From Megachile rotundata (Eukaryota > Arthropoda > Insecta > Hymenoptera > Megachilidae), in the NCBI RefSeq assembly GCF_050947335.1, contig NC_134988.1, positions 2,790,001-2,854,000 of the forward strand: DNA of 64,000 bases. Reading direction: 5' to 3'. Positions 10,573 to 22,000 of this stretch are shown here, piece after piece. A model generated the notes under the pieces. The model made no database searches, was not told where the DNA came from, and saw only the letters and a list, made by a program, of their open reading frames with translations. The translations under genes were made by a program, and so were the position numbers. Within the stretch, counting starts at the first letter, position 1, and each line of letters opens with the position of its first letter.

Positions 10573-10588
10573 GTGACGTATACGTCAC
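10573..10588. promoter_or_regulatory. Perfect 16-bp palindrome with TGACGTA half-sites
   Basis: GTGACGTATACGTCAC is its own reverse complement. Each half contains TGACGTA, close to a CRE/ATF-type half-site, and the palindrome abuts a 14-bp tandem array. Function is not shown by the sequence; it may be regulatory or simply part of a repeat. Confidence 0.5.
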
Positions 10589-10592
10589 GATC

Positions 10593-10676
10593 CGGCAACC
10601 GCGCCCCGGCAACCGCGCTCCGTCAGCCGCGGGTCGTCAACCGCGGGTCGTCGACCGCGCACCGTCAGCCGCGCAC
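10593..10676. repeat. 14-bp GC-rich tandem array, six units
   Basis: Six consecutive 14-base units of the form CGKCARCCGCGNNC run without gaps: CGGCAACCGCGCCC, CGGCAACCGCGCTC, CGTCAGCCGCGGGT, CGTCAACCGCGGGT, CGTCGACCGCGCAC and CGTCAGCCGCGCAC. The CCGCG core is constant in every unit and CpG-rich, in strong contrast to the AT-rich surroundings. Confidence 0.9.
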
Positions 10677-10689
10677 CGCGAGGTGGGGA

Positions 10690-11740
10690 CCCCCCACCGA
10701 GACCCGGTACACTTAATCACCGATCGATCGCGTGATCGATGAGTTGGCTTGGGGCGTCAGCCCCGACAGGACCTCTTAGGAGGTCTGCTCCAGGCAACTT
10801 CGGCTTCCCCAGTCTGCGGACAAGGCTCGGACTGCGAAAGCTGGAGGTCGGCACCGGTGCGAAGGCAAGGCCACGCACCGGGGCTGGCCACGCCAACCCT
10901 CGGCGCCTCCACCGGCTGTGGAGCAAGCGGCAAGGCCCAGCTCAATAGGAGTGGAGGACGCGAGACACCGGTCTATCGACTTCTCTACCGTTTGCGACCA
11001 GGCCCGGGGTAGGTAAGTCGGGGTGGACACCGTGTCGGAGGCTAGGCCACGGCGCGGAGTCTACCGGACCGCCGGGAAGCTAACTCTGGAACATCTCTCG
11101 GTTTAATAAGAGCAAGGCAAGGCCAGAAGTGGCCACTTACCCTGTGTTCTTTACTATCCTCCCCTCCTCCTCTTCTCGATCGCGCACCGGCCGTAGAATA
11201 AGTACCGCGAAACCCGCGACGTGTTCCTCCGCCGAACCGCGAACGCGTTCCTCCGACCGATCCGCGAACTCCGCGAGGCGTTCGACCGACCGACCGAACC
11301 GCGAACGCCGCGTCGGACTTAGTTATAAGGTAGATTGTAAGAATAGGTAGGAATAGTATATAAGCGCGTAGTATGTAAGACTATATTGTAAGCGTTAGTT
11401 ATAAGACCCGCGCCGCCACCGCCGCCATATTGTATCAACAACCGCGCCTAACACCGATATTTGTATATTCTAGAAGCCGAAGACCGCAGAACAGCCGGCG
11501 ACTCCACCCGCGCCACCGGCGGATTTAAATAACAATAAATAGATACAGATGGCACTTAACCGTGTGTTCTCTATTGTACCCGTGACCAGTCCCCTTCCTT
11601 CCGCGATCGGCCTCCTCGCGTCGACCCTGGCGCGCTGAAGCGTCCGGCACAAGGGGGCCCGTGAGCCGCGTACTCCACCGCGCTGCCTAGCAGCGCAGGC
11701 TACGGAAACGGCTACGTTACAAGGTTAAGATAAAGGGTGA
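10690..11740. repeat. GC-rich retroelement-like block with a direct repeat
   Basis: About 1 kb of GC-rich DNA without a recognisable protein. A block around 11118-11163 (TTAATAAGAGC ... GGCCACTTACCCTGTGTTCT) is repeated in diverged form around 11530-11580 (CAATAAATAG ... GGCACTTAACCGTGTGTTCT); each has an AATAA-type signal just upstream, as in LTR R-U5 regions. CCGCGAAC-type words recur at 11215-11305. Open frames on both strands at 10717-11030 mirror each other and are composition artefacts. Two diverged LTR ends is the likeliest reading. Confidence 0.4.
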
Positions 11741-11946
11741 ACTTGAGGACCTAGGAGCAAAGGAATGTGAAACTTATGCTACCTCATTTATACCGTACGC
11801 GGAACTGTGTTTTATAACTAATTATGTCAGAAACGCAATATATATGTTACGGTGAAAGACCGAAATCTGATAAATGTCGACATTCACATAGTCGTTTGGT
11901 GTATGTCCGAAATATTTGCTAAATACCTTTATTTCGAACTTACACC

Positions 11947-11966
11947 GGTGAATGTCGACATTCACC
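11947..11966. promoter_or_regulatory. Perfect 20-bp palindrome in the Ginger-like subterminal region
   Basis: GGTGAATGTCGACATTCACC is exactly self-complementary. Partial versions occur at 11873-11888, 11976-11990, about 12918-12945 and about 12999-13020, that is on both sides of the element. Repeated palindromes near the ends are what transposase-binding sites look like. Confidence 0.6.
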
Positions 11967-12454
11967 ATGCACTAATGGTGAATGTTGAACATGTCGGAGA
12001 TTTATATTTTCTTCTCCGTAATTCAGTCGCTATAAAACGTCACAAGGGTGACGTAACTTTTTCGCCTCTCTTTCTGAGAGGAGAGACTAAGAATTTAAAA
12101 CACATAGTACATTCTAAGCATACGTGTTCTTCCTCCGTGGCCTATTCTGGCGTGAGTTTCATATAGTATATCGAACAATTTTTCATTGGTAATGTAAGAA
12201 AATCAGGAAGGAACGAGCGGAGTAGAAAGAAATAATGAAATAAATACAATTTAACTGCTAAATGCCTTGTTTATTCCTATGACGTGTTGCTACGGTCACA
12301 GTCTGCACAAGAATGCCTCCTCGGCAAAACCCTGGCCGTTAAAAACTATATGGCCCTTAAAAACTATACATTGTATTCTAGACTCATAAACTTTCCCTTG
12401 CGCCCCGGACAGCTCTCTGACGAAGCGCACATGGCTTACTCTCGTCCGATACAT

Positions 12455-12739
12455 CTACCTAAACTCTAAATTTCTAACAGTAACATAATACTGTATATTC
12501 GTTTCCCCTGATTTTAATGGTACAATTAATTTTCTTTCATCATTAATTTTTAAAATGTCAAAACGTTTTGATCGTCTGTAATCCAAAGGTGTGTTGCACT
12601 TAGTTTTAGCAGAAACCAATTCAGAAAGTATTTTAGAGTACTTTTCTTGAGAAAAATAAAAACAATTGTCTTCTCGTTTACCCGCAATTAATGCATTTAA
12701 CTTTTCAAGAAAAAGATCACGATTTACTGCAGTATCCAT
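12455..12739 (-). pseudogene. N-terminal fragment of a KRBA2-like/Ginger transposase
   Basis: The 94-residue frame starts at an ATG at 12739 and contains FLEKLNALIAGKREDNCFYF, then EKYSKILSEL, TPLDYRRSKRFDIL and KLIVPLKSGE followed by NIQYYV. This is the N-terminal module found ahead of the integrase core in insect proteins annotated as KRAB-A-domain-containing 2-like, which are Ginger-type transposases. A normal protein would continue for several hundred residues with an H2C2 finger and a DDE core; both are absent before the element's left end, so this is a deletion derivative. The role of the module itself is not known to me. Confidence 0.7.
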
Positions 12740-13054
12740 TCAGTATAAATTACGGTATTGGAAAAAAAAATTAAGAAAACGTTGCTCGCATTATCAAAAC
12801 TTGCATTAAGATTGACAAAGCTGACTGACTCCCAGCAGAACAAAGGATTTGGCGGGAGAGAACCAGTCGCTTCTTTGTCGGCTCCTCTCTTTCGGACCTT
12901 CACCAGAGCATATCTGTCATTGTCGACATACACCGGTGAAGGTCCGAATGTACAAGAATGTAATAAAATATTCGGCTTTTCACCGACGTATTTGGTGTAT
13001 GTCGACATTCACCGGCGAATGTTCTCCAATTTCGGTCTTTCACCATACCATATA

Positions 13055-14124
13055 TACTTAATAATAATAATAATCCTTAGACAAATAGTCCTTAAGCAAC
13101 TAGATCAAATGTCGTCGTACAACGTCACACTGCTAATCTACAATGCCTGTACCATAAATTTGGCTATCTAGATCAGTGTTTGCCACCTCCTCTAGCTTTC
13201 TGGATGCTTTTGTTTGTTTTGTAGGTAACAGTTAAACTTATTATTTTAAATGATAACTGATTCGTGATCACTTTACCCGTCGAGTATTTCTCGAATCGGC
13301 CGATCGATTTTTGGATCGTTAATTCTATCCTAGCGACGATACGGAGCACAGAAAGGTCTCATGAAGAGTCATGATGGCACATGAAGAGTCACGTGAATTT
13401 GGTTAAATAAAAAAAAACAATATAAATTGAAACGTTCACAAGATGATTTAATAAACGATTTATACACACACTCACAATGAAGCACTAGATGATTATAACG
13501 TTACTAACAAACTCTGGGTGAAAACGCGATTTAAAGCGGTTGTAACTCTGGATGAAATTACTAATACTGTCGACTACGCTCAAGGTTCATAAGGATCTGA
13601 TTTTAAAATCGGGACGATCATCGATTGAACCTTTAATCCGATCGATGGCGTTGCGATAGGACTAATCCCGTACGGGAGGAATTAGCGCGTGTAACGCAGA
13701 GGCGTAATAAGGCTTAGGAGTGTCTAGGTTTATTATTTTGTTTTCGGAACAATAACAATAATACGAAAGCGATGAGTTGCAGCATACCGCGCGAGTATTC
13801 AGTGCGCGCTCTGAGGAGCTGCGACAAAATTGATAATTGAACCATTTACAATTTGTTTTCCACTATAAATCAAACGGCATTCTGTTCTTAAGATCCTAAA
13901 GTATCGTTTTAGCAAAAAAAAAAAAATCGACTTTTACAAAATCCTAGAGTGGTTTTTGTTAAATAATCAGAATTATGGAAAATAACAAAACTAATAATAC
14001 ATTTTTGAACACGAACAAATTATTTAATAAAGAACACAAACAACAAACTTTCTAACTTAAAGATTAACCATTTAAACAGGGATTACTTTTTCTTCATTAA
14101 AAACATCACGAACGCTTACATTTT
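13055..14124. other. Interval without recognisable gene
   Basis: Two parts. 13055-13260 is AT-rich flanking DNA. 13320-13830 is mixed composition with an AATAAA at about 13450 and GC-richer stretches (about 13610-13700 and 13790-13830), LTR-like in texture but without a matching second copy or clear ends. No coding region recognised. Confidence 0.3.
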
Positions 14125-16357
14125 TGTAACATCCCGGGAAAAGTTTTTTTTGTATATGGCAGTCCTATGTTCAATTTCATTACCCACTGTGAGAATAGTT
14201 TAGTTACCGACAATAATAGACTATTACCGACAGTACATTATATACCAATTACCTTATGTATTCAGTTCAACGGTCGGTAACCGATACATATATATATTTA
14301 TATTTATATTTTCAATTTTCAATAATTATTTTATGCTTTCAATTTAGAAAGGATAATGTAATTTACAAAGACAATCAAGTTAAGTTAGAACAATTAAAAA
14401 CAAAATTAATGTATTATTTTATAGTCATTCGAATAAATGTATAATTCTATATGGAAAATTCCGTAATGCGATGTGCCTACGTGCCGCGATGCTCGCCCCG
14501 AATTTCCTAGTATTCTCGCGTAATCCTAGAGAAGGATAAGAATACATTTTACAATTAGGACATTATTAGTTATTAAAAACCACTAGTTAAACAAATCAGT
14601 CAATATATATCAGGCGTATTAATATTATGTTATCCGGAAATAGAGTCAGATGTTAGTTTATTGCAGTGAATATTGTAAATTATAATATTGTTCAATGGAA
14701 TGTTCTAGAAGCATCGTATGCTTATACATTTCGCTCCTATCCGTATAGAAGTCGTGCGTAGTACGTAGAGGAAGACAGAAAATGCAATTTCATTAAAACA
14801 CTACTAAAATACTACTTTTATATTAACAACATAAACCATCGAGTAGAATGCGATATTGAAAATGTAATTAAATCGTTCGTTTTCATAATTAATGTCTAAT
14901 TGCGAATTTATACGACAATTATATATTTCGACGTTATGGGGGTTTTCCGAGAAATTGCCAGACTGGCGAGTATAAAAGGCCGAGCGAAACTCGCCAAAAT
15001 CGCAGAACAGTTTTCGAAGTCGATCGAGCTAGAAGTTTTCAGATAAGTATAACCGGAACAGTTTTCGCTGTCAAGGGCCGCAACGATTCTTAATACTTGA
15101 CTGGTAAAGCGGGTATACGCCATTTGGATACTTGGTCGTGGGTCGTTCTAGTAGCCAGTGAACAACAGGCTCCCCATTCAAACGGTCTCGTATCTGAAAC
15201 TCCTTTAGGAGAGTGCTATACTTAGCGCCAAGAAAGGCTAAGATATCGAAACGATAGCTCTCAGCTACTCAAATTTGATTTTTCGTAGTTTCGTAGCCAG
15301 CTATCGCAGGCTCCCCATTTGAGCGGCTTGGTCTCTGAAGCCCGTGTCTTTTGGGTGGCAGTTCAGCAATTACGATCTTATATTAGAATCAATTGATTTA
15401 CTACCCTGTCGAACTTATACTGTTCACCCTTTTCCTGTATCGTTGGGTCGTTCTAGTAGCCAGTGAACAACAGGCTCCCCAATTAAGCGATCTGGTTTTG
15501 GCTGTCAGTGTTCGTTTTGACAAAAAGGGTCATGGACAATTAGTTGTCGAGCCAGATTAAAAGAGTAACTGTTCCGAGGAAATAATTCAATTAGATTCAA
15601 ACAAATTTTGAACTTGAATTAGTAAAAGAATATTGTTCTGTCATTAGCGTAATCTCAGTAGTCGACTACACCGCGTTAGATATCAGATAAAATCATTAAT
15701 CTGTCTAACTTTGCGAAAGCGTATTTAGGTACACTTAGAGAATCACACTTAGGTCGTGTTCCTCGCTGCGGTAGACTATAACGCGCTAATATTATTAATT
15801 TTACAAAAGAATAATTCATTATATAAACTACAAACGTATTAATCAAGATAAACTTTGTCATTGCGATGGCGTTCGAAACCGAGAATCAAATCTTATAGAA
15901 TACCGAATTCAGTTAATTATATAAAAGCGAAGTTAGCTTCATCCTAAATCAGACATAGGTCGAAATAATATAAAGTATTAACTAGTTAGAATCAGATTTA
16001 GTTGGATTCACAATTACCTATTACGTATTATTTAATTTGCCAAGTTCTATTATTCCTATTATTAATATTATATCAAAATCTATTTAGTTTCTTTTGATCA
16101 AACCAGTATACTTTTCATATTTTGTTGTTATTTGTTACTTGTTATTTGTTAAATTCATCATCTTCGTTATCTTATTGAATAAACCTTATTGTTGAAAGAT
16201 ATTGACCTGTGGATTTCACTCCTTAACCGCACACCACACGAATCCCACAATCTTTACATTTAATTATTTTCTAAAACGAGTCGTTTAGTTGGTAAAAGCC
16301 GCTCTTTACCTTCCTAGCGCTAGTAACTATCTGAACCTAGGTTCCAGAGTCGTTACA
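14125..16357 (+). mobile_element. Solo LTR of 2.2 kb (family L, copy 1)
   Basis: Begins TGTAACATCCCGGG and ends GAGTCGTTACA, so the ends are TG...CA within a short inverted TGTAACG/CGTTACA. TTTT flanks both sides as a possible 4-bp duplication. Inside are a TATA box (TATAAAAG at 14971-14978), three copies of a GTAGCCAGTGAACAACAGGC-type module, each followed by TCCCC (ending at 15175, 15316 and 15480), and AATAAA near 16176. Copies 2 (22674-24843, inverted) and 3 (34364-about 35620) align along their length. No gag or pol lies next to it, so it is a solo LTR. 4-bp duplications favour Ty3/gypsy. Confidence 0.75.
14971..14978 (+). promoter_or_regulatory. TATA box of family L LTR, copy 1
   Basis: TATAAAAG inside GGCGAGTATAAAAGGCCGAG. 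The same box in the same context occurs in copies 2 and 3, which is why it is read as the LTR promoter. Confidence 0.55.
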
Positions 16358-16556
16358 TTTTCATAACGACAAGACGGAAGTACAATATTCAATTATTCTG
16401 TTTCTAATATTCAATTATTCTGTTACTAACATCGCACATCATTTCTAATACTGTAAGATGTCGCTATATGCTAAATTTATTAATAATTTAACACGCCTCC
16501 TTAAATTTAGCATTTTGTAATAATTCGCAATTTCCATTTAATTTTTCTTTTATATT

Positions 16557-17162
16557 CTAACACACTTTAAGAACCTCTCTAAATTTTTCAAATTTAATTC
16601 GTCCTAATGACTTAGTGAAGATATCTGCTGGATTTTCTTCCGAATCTATCTTAACATAATGATAATGCGTTTCTATATACGTGTACTTTGAGTTTCTCGT
16701 AAAGTTTCCATATTTACTTATGCATATCGCGCCAGCATTATCTTCAAAAATTCGGATCGGATTTTGTATTTCAATTCCAAAAACACTTAATAAATCTCTA
16801 ATTAATTTCAATTCACTCACACATACAGACAATGCAACATACTCTGCTTCTGTCGATGATTTCGTTACAATGTCTTGTTTCTTTGATTTCCAAAAAATAG
16901 TATTACCATACATTCTTATAAGATATCCAGTTGTAGATTTCCTATCAATAATATCCCCTGCCCAATCAGCATCAACACAACAATCTAGTACATCAGTATT
17001 TACATTTCTATCGAATCTTAATTTTAAGTTTTTAGTATAATATAAATATTTCAATATTCTCAAAGCGTACTTATAATGACTTTGATCATAACAATTTTGA
17101 AATCTACTTAAGTAATTCACACAATAGCAAATATCTGGTCGAGTACTAGAACTTATATACAT
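16557..17162 (-). pseudogene. Ty1/copia pol C-terminal fragment (RNase H)
   Basis: The minus-strand frame begins within the end of RT (STRPDICYCVNYLSRF) and carries the copia RNase H landmarks: DADWAGD, DRKSTTGYLIRMYGN, FWKSKKQDIVTKSSTEAEY, EDNAGAI and the terminal NPADIFTKSLGRIKFEKFREVL. About a dozen residues expected between IETHYHYV and KIDSEEN are missing, an in-frame deletion around the RNase H histidine region. No protease, integrase or RT core remains. The frame is otherwise open. It lies head-to-tail with the solo LTR on its left, and 16358-16556 may hold part of its own LTR. Confidence 0.9.
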
Positions 17163-18290
17163 ATATAATTTATATATGTATTATAATTTATATTATAACT
17201 ACTCCTACATATTGTATATAACTTTTTAATTATTACGAGAATAACTGATAACAGTGTAATTTATACATACTCATTATTTCTGTTCTGCAATCTGATACTT
17301 TTACTGTTTCTATGGATTTCGTGGTGCAGTTTTAATAATATTTGAAATTTACTTTATCCTTTTTTTATTCGGAATGCAAAAATATTGGTCGATTTATGCT
17401 GTAGTATCATAAAAATAAAGATATAGAAATAGTACATAGATAAGCTATCTTTTGTTTATTTTCTTTCTGATAGGAGCTCCTTCCAACATGCATGAACACA
17501 AGTTGTTCAGTGTAACTTCTGCATACTCTCTGGTAGAGCTTCATAAATAAAAGTGTTATAAATAAGAACTAATCATTGCTTCATTGTGTAACAATTGCGA
17601 AAATGAAAATTTTGGGGAATAGTTTTCACTGAGAAAAGATTAAAGTTACTTTTACTTTGTTAACCAAATCGAAATCAGAGCGAAAAATAAATATGAACTG
17701 AATATATTTAAAAATATTTGAAAAAGAACGGCCCTTGATCCGGAAAAGTTTATATTTCTTATTAATTAACAATACAAACCATGAAAACTTAGTAAGAATA
17801 AAAAAAAGTAAAATAAAGTCGAAATGAGCAAAAAAATAATGTCATATTTGACTAAATATGGGTATGCATAGCGAAAACTAATCATTTATGGTTAAAATTC
17901 GATTGAGCTCTATTAAATGTGACATAAAATAAATAAAATGTTGATACTGAACTGTCACAAGTTAAAAATGTAACATGTAGCCTACACTCTAATGTATATT
18001 TACCATTTTTATGTATACGTGTGGGTTATGGTAATCTTTATAAATAGTTTTCGAAATGATGTAAATTGTCGAACTTGAAATAGGGTAAATATACATTTAA
18101 TCGATTATGATCTTCGTAATGTATCTAACAATTGTAAACAGATTTAACTTTTATGGCTGTTACTTGCAGTATAATTTTTTGTTTAAATTGATATGAAATT
18201 ATCGTGTTTGAAGTTTATATCAAACTTCTGCTGCATCCTGTGTGATTCAGTTTACTTTCCTTATCTATCACTACATGAGTGATAAAACAT
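17163..18290. other. AT-rich upstream region, no gene
   Basis: Over a kilobase of AT-rich DNA with no coding signal. It precedes the proposed promoter at 18291. Confidence 0.4.
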
Positions 18291-18332
18291 TATATAAAAA
18301 CGTAGCATCAAAAGTTTCGTATAGTCAGCTAC
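18291..18332 (+). promoter_or_regulatory. Proposed core promoter (TATA plus initiator) of the LRR gene
   Basis: TATATAAAA at 18291-18299 is followed about 30 bases later by GTCAGCT, close to the arthropod initiator TCAGTY, placing a start near A18327. A good donor site follows at 18402. Spacing and order are those of a focused TATA promoter. Attribution to the LRR gene 6.9 kb downstream is inference. Confidence 0.45.
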
Positions 18333-18401
18333 AGTCTAATTTCTATACAAGGTATCACAAGTCTGAACGAATCATAACACAAGCACAGCATTAATTACAA
18401 G
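18327..18401 (+). other. Proposed non-coding first exon of the LRR gene
   Basis: The 75 bases from the proposed start to CAAG|GTAAGTGA contain no ATG, so they would be 5' untranslated. The donor is a near-perfect match to GTAAGT. The matching acceptor would be TTCTTTTTTATAG at 25218-25230. An expressed-sequence read across 18401/25231 would settle it. Confidence 0.4.
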
Positions 18402-21252
18402 GTAAGTGAAGAAATGGTACAAAAAATAAATAGTTCAAATATCGATATTTTTTTTATATACAATTTAATTTGGCTTAAATTTTACGCACAAATTAATTTA
18501 AGAACTTTTAGAAAAAATGACTATTTTTTATTTATAATTAATCCACGGCGGTATTATTTTACTTTAATAAGACCTTAACCGAGCCAATCACAGTTTGTCA
18601 ACGTTTGCAAATTATAAATGTTTCATACAAGTGCCTTTACACAGACATTCAAACACAGATGTCTTTATACATATCTTCAAACAACTTGCTATAGGCAAAC
18701 TTTAGCGTTTGGATTTGTTAAATTAAAACAGTAGAAATAGCCATACGCGATATGATTACAGGATATCACAATATAAACTATAATCTGAACGGAATATCTG
18801 GATGTGTAAAAAACGAAAATTGAGCATTTTTTGTTTTTGAATTTCTTGTATTCTTGAATCTTTGAATGACTACATTTAAAAGTTTGCGAATTCCTGAATC
18901 TTTAAATTTCCGAATTTATTAATCTCAGAATTTCTAACCGTTTACATTTCCATATTCTAAATTTTTTCATTTTTATGTTTGAATTTCAAGGTACAAAAGT
19001 TTCTAACTTTTTTAATTTGAATGTGCTCCGTTTATATGGCTGTCTCTAATTCTTTAGTTTTTCAAAAAAAAAAAATTAAAAATTGTATTTTCATGTTATA
19101 ATTAATAAATCTGCCGCAAGTGTTATCTCGACTGTTTATATTTCAATTATTACACCTATAAATGCAATTATCTCTGATTTGCTGTTATTAGCTTTATTAA
19201 AGTTTCACAAACATATAGAAATTGACGTTATGTTACTTCCGTTTTAATTTTAAACCATTTCATTGAAAAAATCACCGAGGTTGCTGTCCTGCGAATTTGT
19301 TTATAATATTTCTAAGGAATTGGTTTATTATTGTCAATAAAAAGGAATTTTTCCATCCTTAAATTCGCAGAGAATAAACTGATTATGTGGTCTCTAGTTT
19401 GATTCTTCTTTATAAAATCTGTTTTAAGTCTCTTTAATTTAGATGTTTGTTGAAAATGATGGTAAACTATTAAATACATATTTTCCAAAATATAGGAGAA
19501 AAGAACAATTAAAATGTATAAAACCTTTTTTTATAAAAATTATTTTCAACTTTTCGAGTTTCCTAAATTGTGAAATTCTATATTTCAAGATTTCGAAATA
19601 CACGAATTCCTACATTTTTCCATTCTTAGATGCCTAATTCTCAAATTTGTAGGCCCAAAAATTTGTAAACTTTCAAAACCCTAGATGCTCATAGCTTTAG
19701 ACTCCTATATCGACGAATTCATAGACCAATTTATAGACCATAAAAGCCCTTTTTGTACCTTTAAATTCTCGTATCCAAAGTCTCCAAATATCTATGTTCC
19801 TATTATTTTATGACTTAAGTTGAGGAAAAATTTAAAGATAAGTGTTTTAGTGCTCAACGAGAATCGCTATTAATTTAGTCGAAATACCGTTAATAATAAC
19901 ATCTCTGGTTATTCTGAATGTTTAAACTAATCAAAATTAGCTTTACATAGATATAATTATATTAGTTTCTACAATTCAATACTTATATTACACAAAAATA
20001 TTATTCTGTAGTAATTTGTGAAGTGGTTTTAGAATTTTTAAACAATACATTATTTACATTAACGTTATTTTTTATTAATTTTGTTCAAATGTTGAAATTA
20101 AGTTTTATTTATCCACTACGTGATTACACAACTTTGACCAGTTATTAAATGCCGTAGATAAAAACAGGATTTGACGTAAGATCAAAAGATCAGACGAATC
20201 AGCCGTAACGAATTTATTACATTGTTAGTACTGTTTGTATTAAACTAATTGTAAGCATATGTTGTGTACTATACTTTCATATTATTAATAAAATGTGATA
20301 TCATCATAACCTAAAATTTTATAATATACTTTTAATTATTTTTCTTGCATAATAAAATCGTCTAATGCCTAAAGTTCTTCGAAATGTCCACGGAAAAAAA
20401 ACAGTCGACTGCTCACAAAAAATAATTGTGCAGTAGTACGAGTCTTTAAAATGGGCAGTTTATTGCAAGTTGTCAGAGAAAATTTCATGTCCTTAAATTA
20501 ATTCAGGAAAAAAAGTCCGTTGTAATTGATTACATGAATTTATTATAAATAAAATATTTTCATTACATGAAATATTATGATTTTGATCTTTTTTGACAAA
20601 TGATGAAAGTTCTTAAATCAACATATATTTAGTATTTGAAACAATAATAATTACTAGATTAGAACGTATCATAATTATTATTTAATTATTATTCCGTATG
20701 AACATTTTTCGATTTTAATTAATTTAGCTTTTTCACTTTTTCTTTTATAAATGAACGTTCTTATTATTTTAATTGGAAATAGAAATTTTATCTTTTTGGA
20801 TAAATGTATTTAGTTTCAATTGTATGTTGTGTAAGTACAAAAGAGCTACAATTTTCCTAATGGCTTCTTTAATCGTTTGATCACTGGGTTTTTACATTTG
20901 TACGAATAAATACAATTATATTCACGTTCGAAACTAGGTTAGTAAGTTAGAATGAATGAACAAACTAAGTTACATAAAATATATTAAAACCTTTGGTATT
21001 AATCTCCTCAGTATTAGGTGGTATTAATCCTCAGTATTACAAAGGATGTCCCGTAAAACCGGCGGTACAACCTAAAAGGGGATGATTTCACATAAAAAAA
21101 TCAGTCGAAAATGTTGAATAAAATTTTTTCATGCAAGGCCCTGTTTTCAAGAAAAATGGAATTAAAAATTTGTCGAGTACGCGTGCAATTGGTTTACATT
21201 TGGTTTGACAGACTTTTCTGTAAACATATACCCTTCTATGTATAAGCATATA

Positions 21253-21996
21253 CAGGCTGTTACCTGTAACGCCACTCACGATTTTTCTCCCATTTGCAGC
21301 CACCTTACGAGAAAAAAGTTTAGAACAATAATTGCAGCGTACGAAATGCACAATATTATTAGTAAAGCAAATTTTCAAAACAGTTTGTTCTCTTGGCAAA
21401 GTCAAGGTCACCTTGGTTTCTTTTAAATAGGAACATATATTTTTTTATTCGTAGCTTTAGAGGACATCGAGACGAATTCGAAATATATGTATATTACATA
21501 ATACTTTTATTAACATATTACTCGATTTACAGAAGTGGAAATGTGAAGTAAAATACCGGAATATTACGTGATGGAAGCGGCATACATTTTGAACATGTAA
21601 TTAAATAAAGTGTATTTTCTTACATTCTAGTCGTGTGTTTACATTCAGTAATCTTTTCGGAATCAAATAATGGTTACATTACCAAAGTCAAAAGCTAAAT
21701 ACTTCACATTTCCACTCCTGTAAATCGAGTAATATATTAATAAAAATATCATGTAATATATGTTTTGAATTCGTCTCGATGTCCTCTAATGATATGAATA
21801 AAAAAAAATGTATGTTCCTATTTAAAAAACTCAAGGTGACCTTGACCTTGCTAAGAAAACAAACTGTTTTCAAAATTTGCTTTACTACTATCTATTGTGC
21901 ACTTCATACGCTGCAAATATTATTCTAAACTTTTTTTCGTAAGGTAGTTGCAAGTAGGAGAAAAATCGTGAGTAGCGTTACAGGTAACACCCTATA
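21253..21996. mobile_element. Fold-back element with 290-base inverted arms
   Basis: The left arm (21253-about 21550) starts CAGGCTGTTACCTGTAACGC and the right arm (about 21700-21996) ends, reverse-complemented, with GGGTGTTACCTGTAACGC. Along the arms the blocks pair in order: the ATTTTTCTC block, GTAAGG, AAACAGTTTGTT, TCAAGGTCACCTTG, GGACATCGAGACGAATTC, CTCGATTTACAG and GTGGAAATGTGAAGT. The spacer is about 150 bases. Frames open on both strands are arm artefacts. No transposase is encoded, so it is non-autonomous. Diverged relatives lie at 54330-54496. Confidence 0.8.
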
Positions 21997-22000
21997 TTTG

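Larger units (their letters stand above)
11845..13050 (-). mobile_element. Ginger-like DNA transposon, 1206 bp, with TIRs and 4-bp target duplication
   Basis: The left end reads TGTTACGGTGAAAGACCGAAA and the right end, reverse-complemented, reads TGGTATGGTGAAAGACCGAAA, so the termini are inverted repeats with three early mismatches or fewer. TATA flanks both ends (11841-11844 and 13051-13054), a 4-bp target duplication. Subterminal regions on both sides carry repeated GAATGTCGACATTCAC-type motifs. Inside, on the minus strand, is the N-terminal part of a KRBA2-like protein. Known Ginger elements are gypsy-integrase-related cut-and-paste transposons with TGT starts and short duplications; this copy fits that but has lost the integrase core. 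A lone end of the same family lies at 53958-54066. Confidence 0.75.

Noticed and set aside
10717..11030. Several overlapping open frames on both strands
   Set aside because: They mirror each other in a GC-rich repeat block and match no family; composition artefact.
13170..13190. CAGTGTTTGCCACCTCC as a hAT terminus
   Set aside because: No inverted mate or 8-bp duplication could be found.
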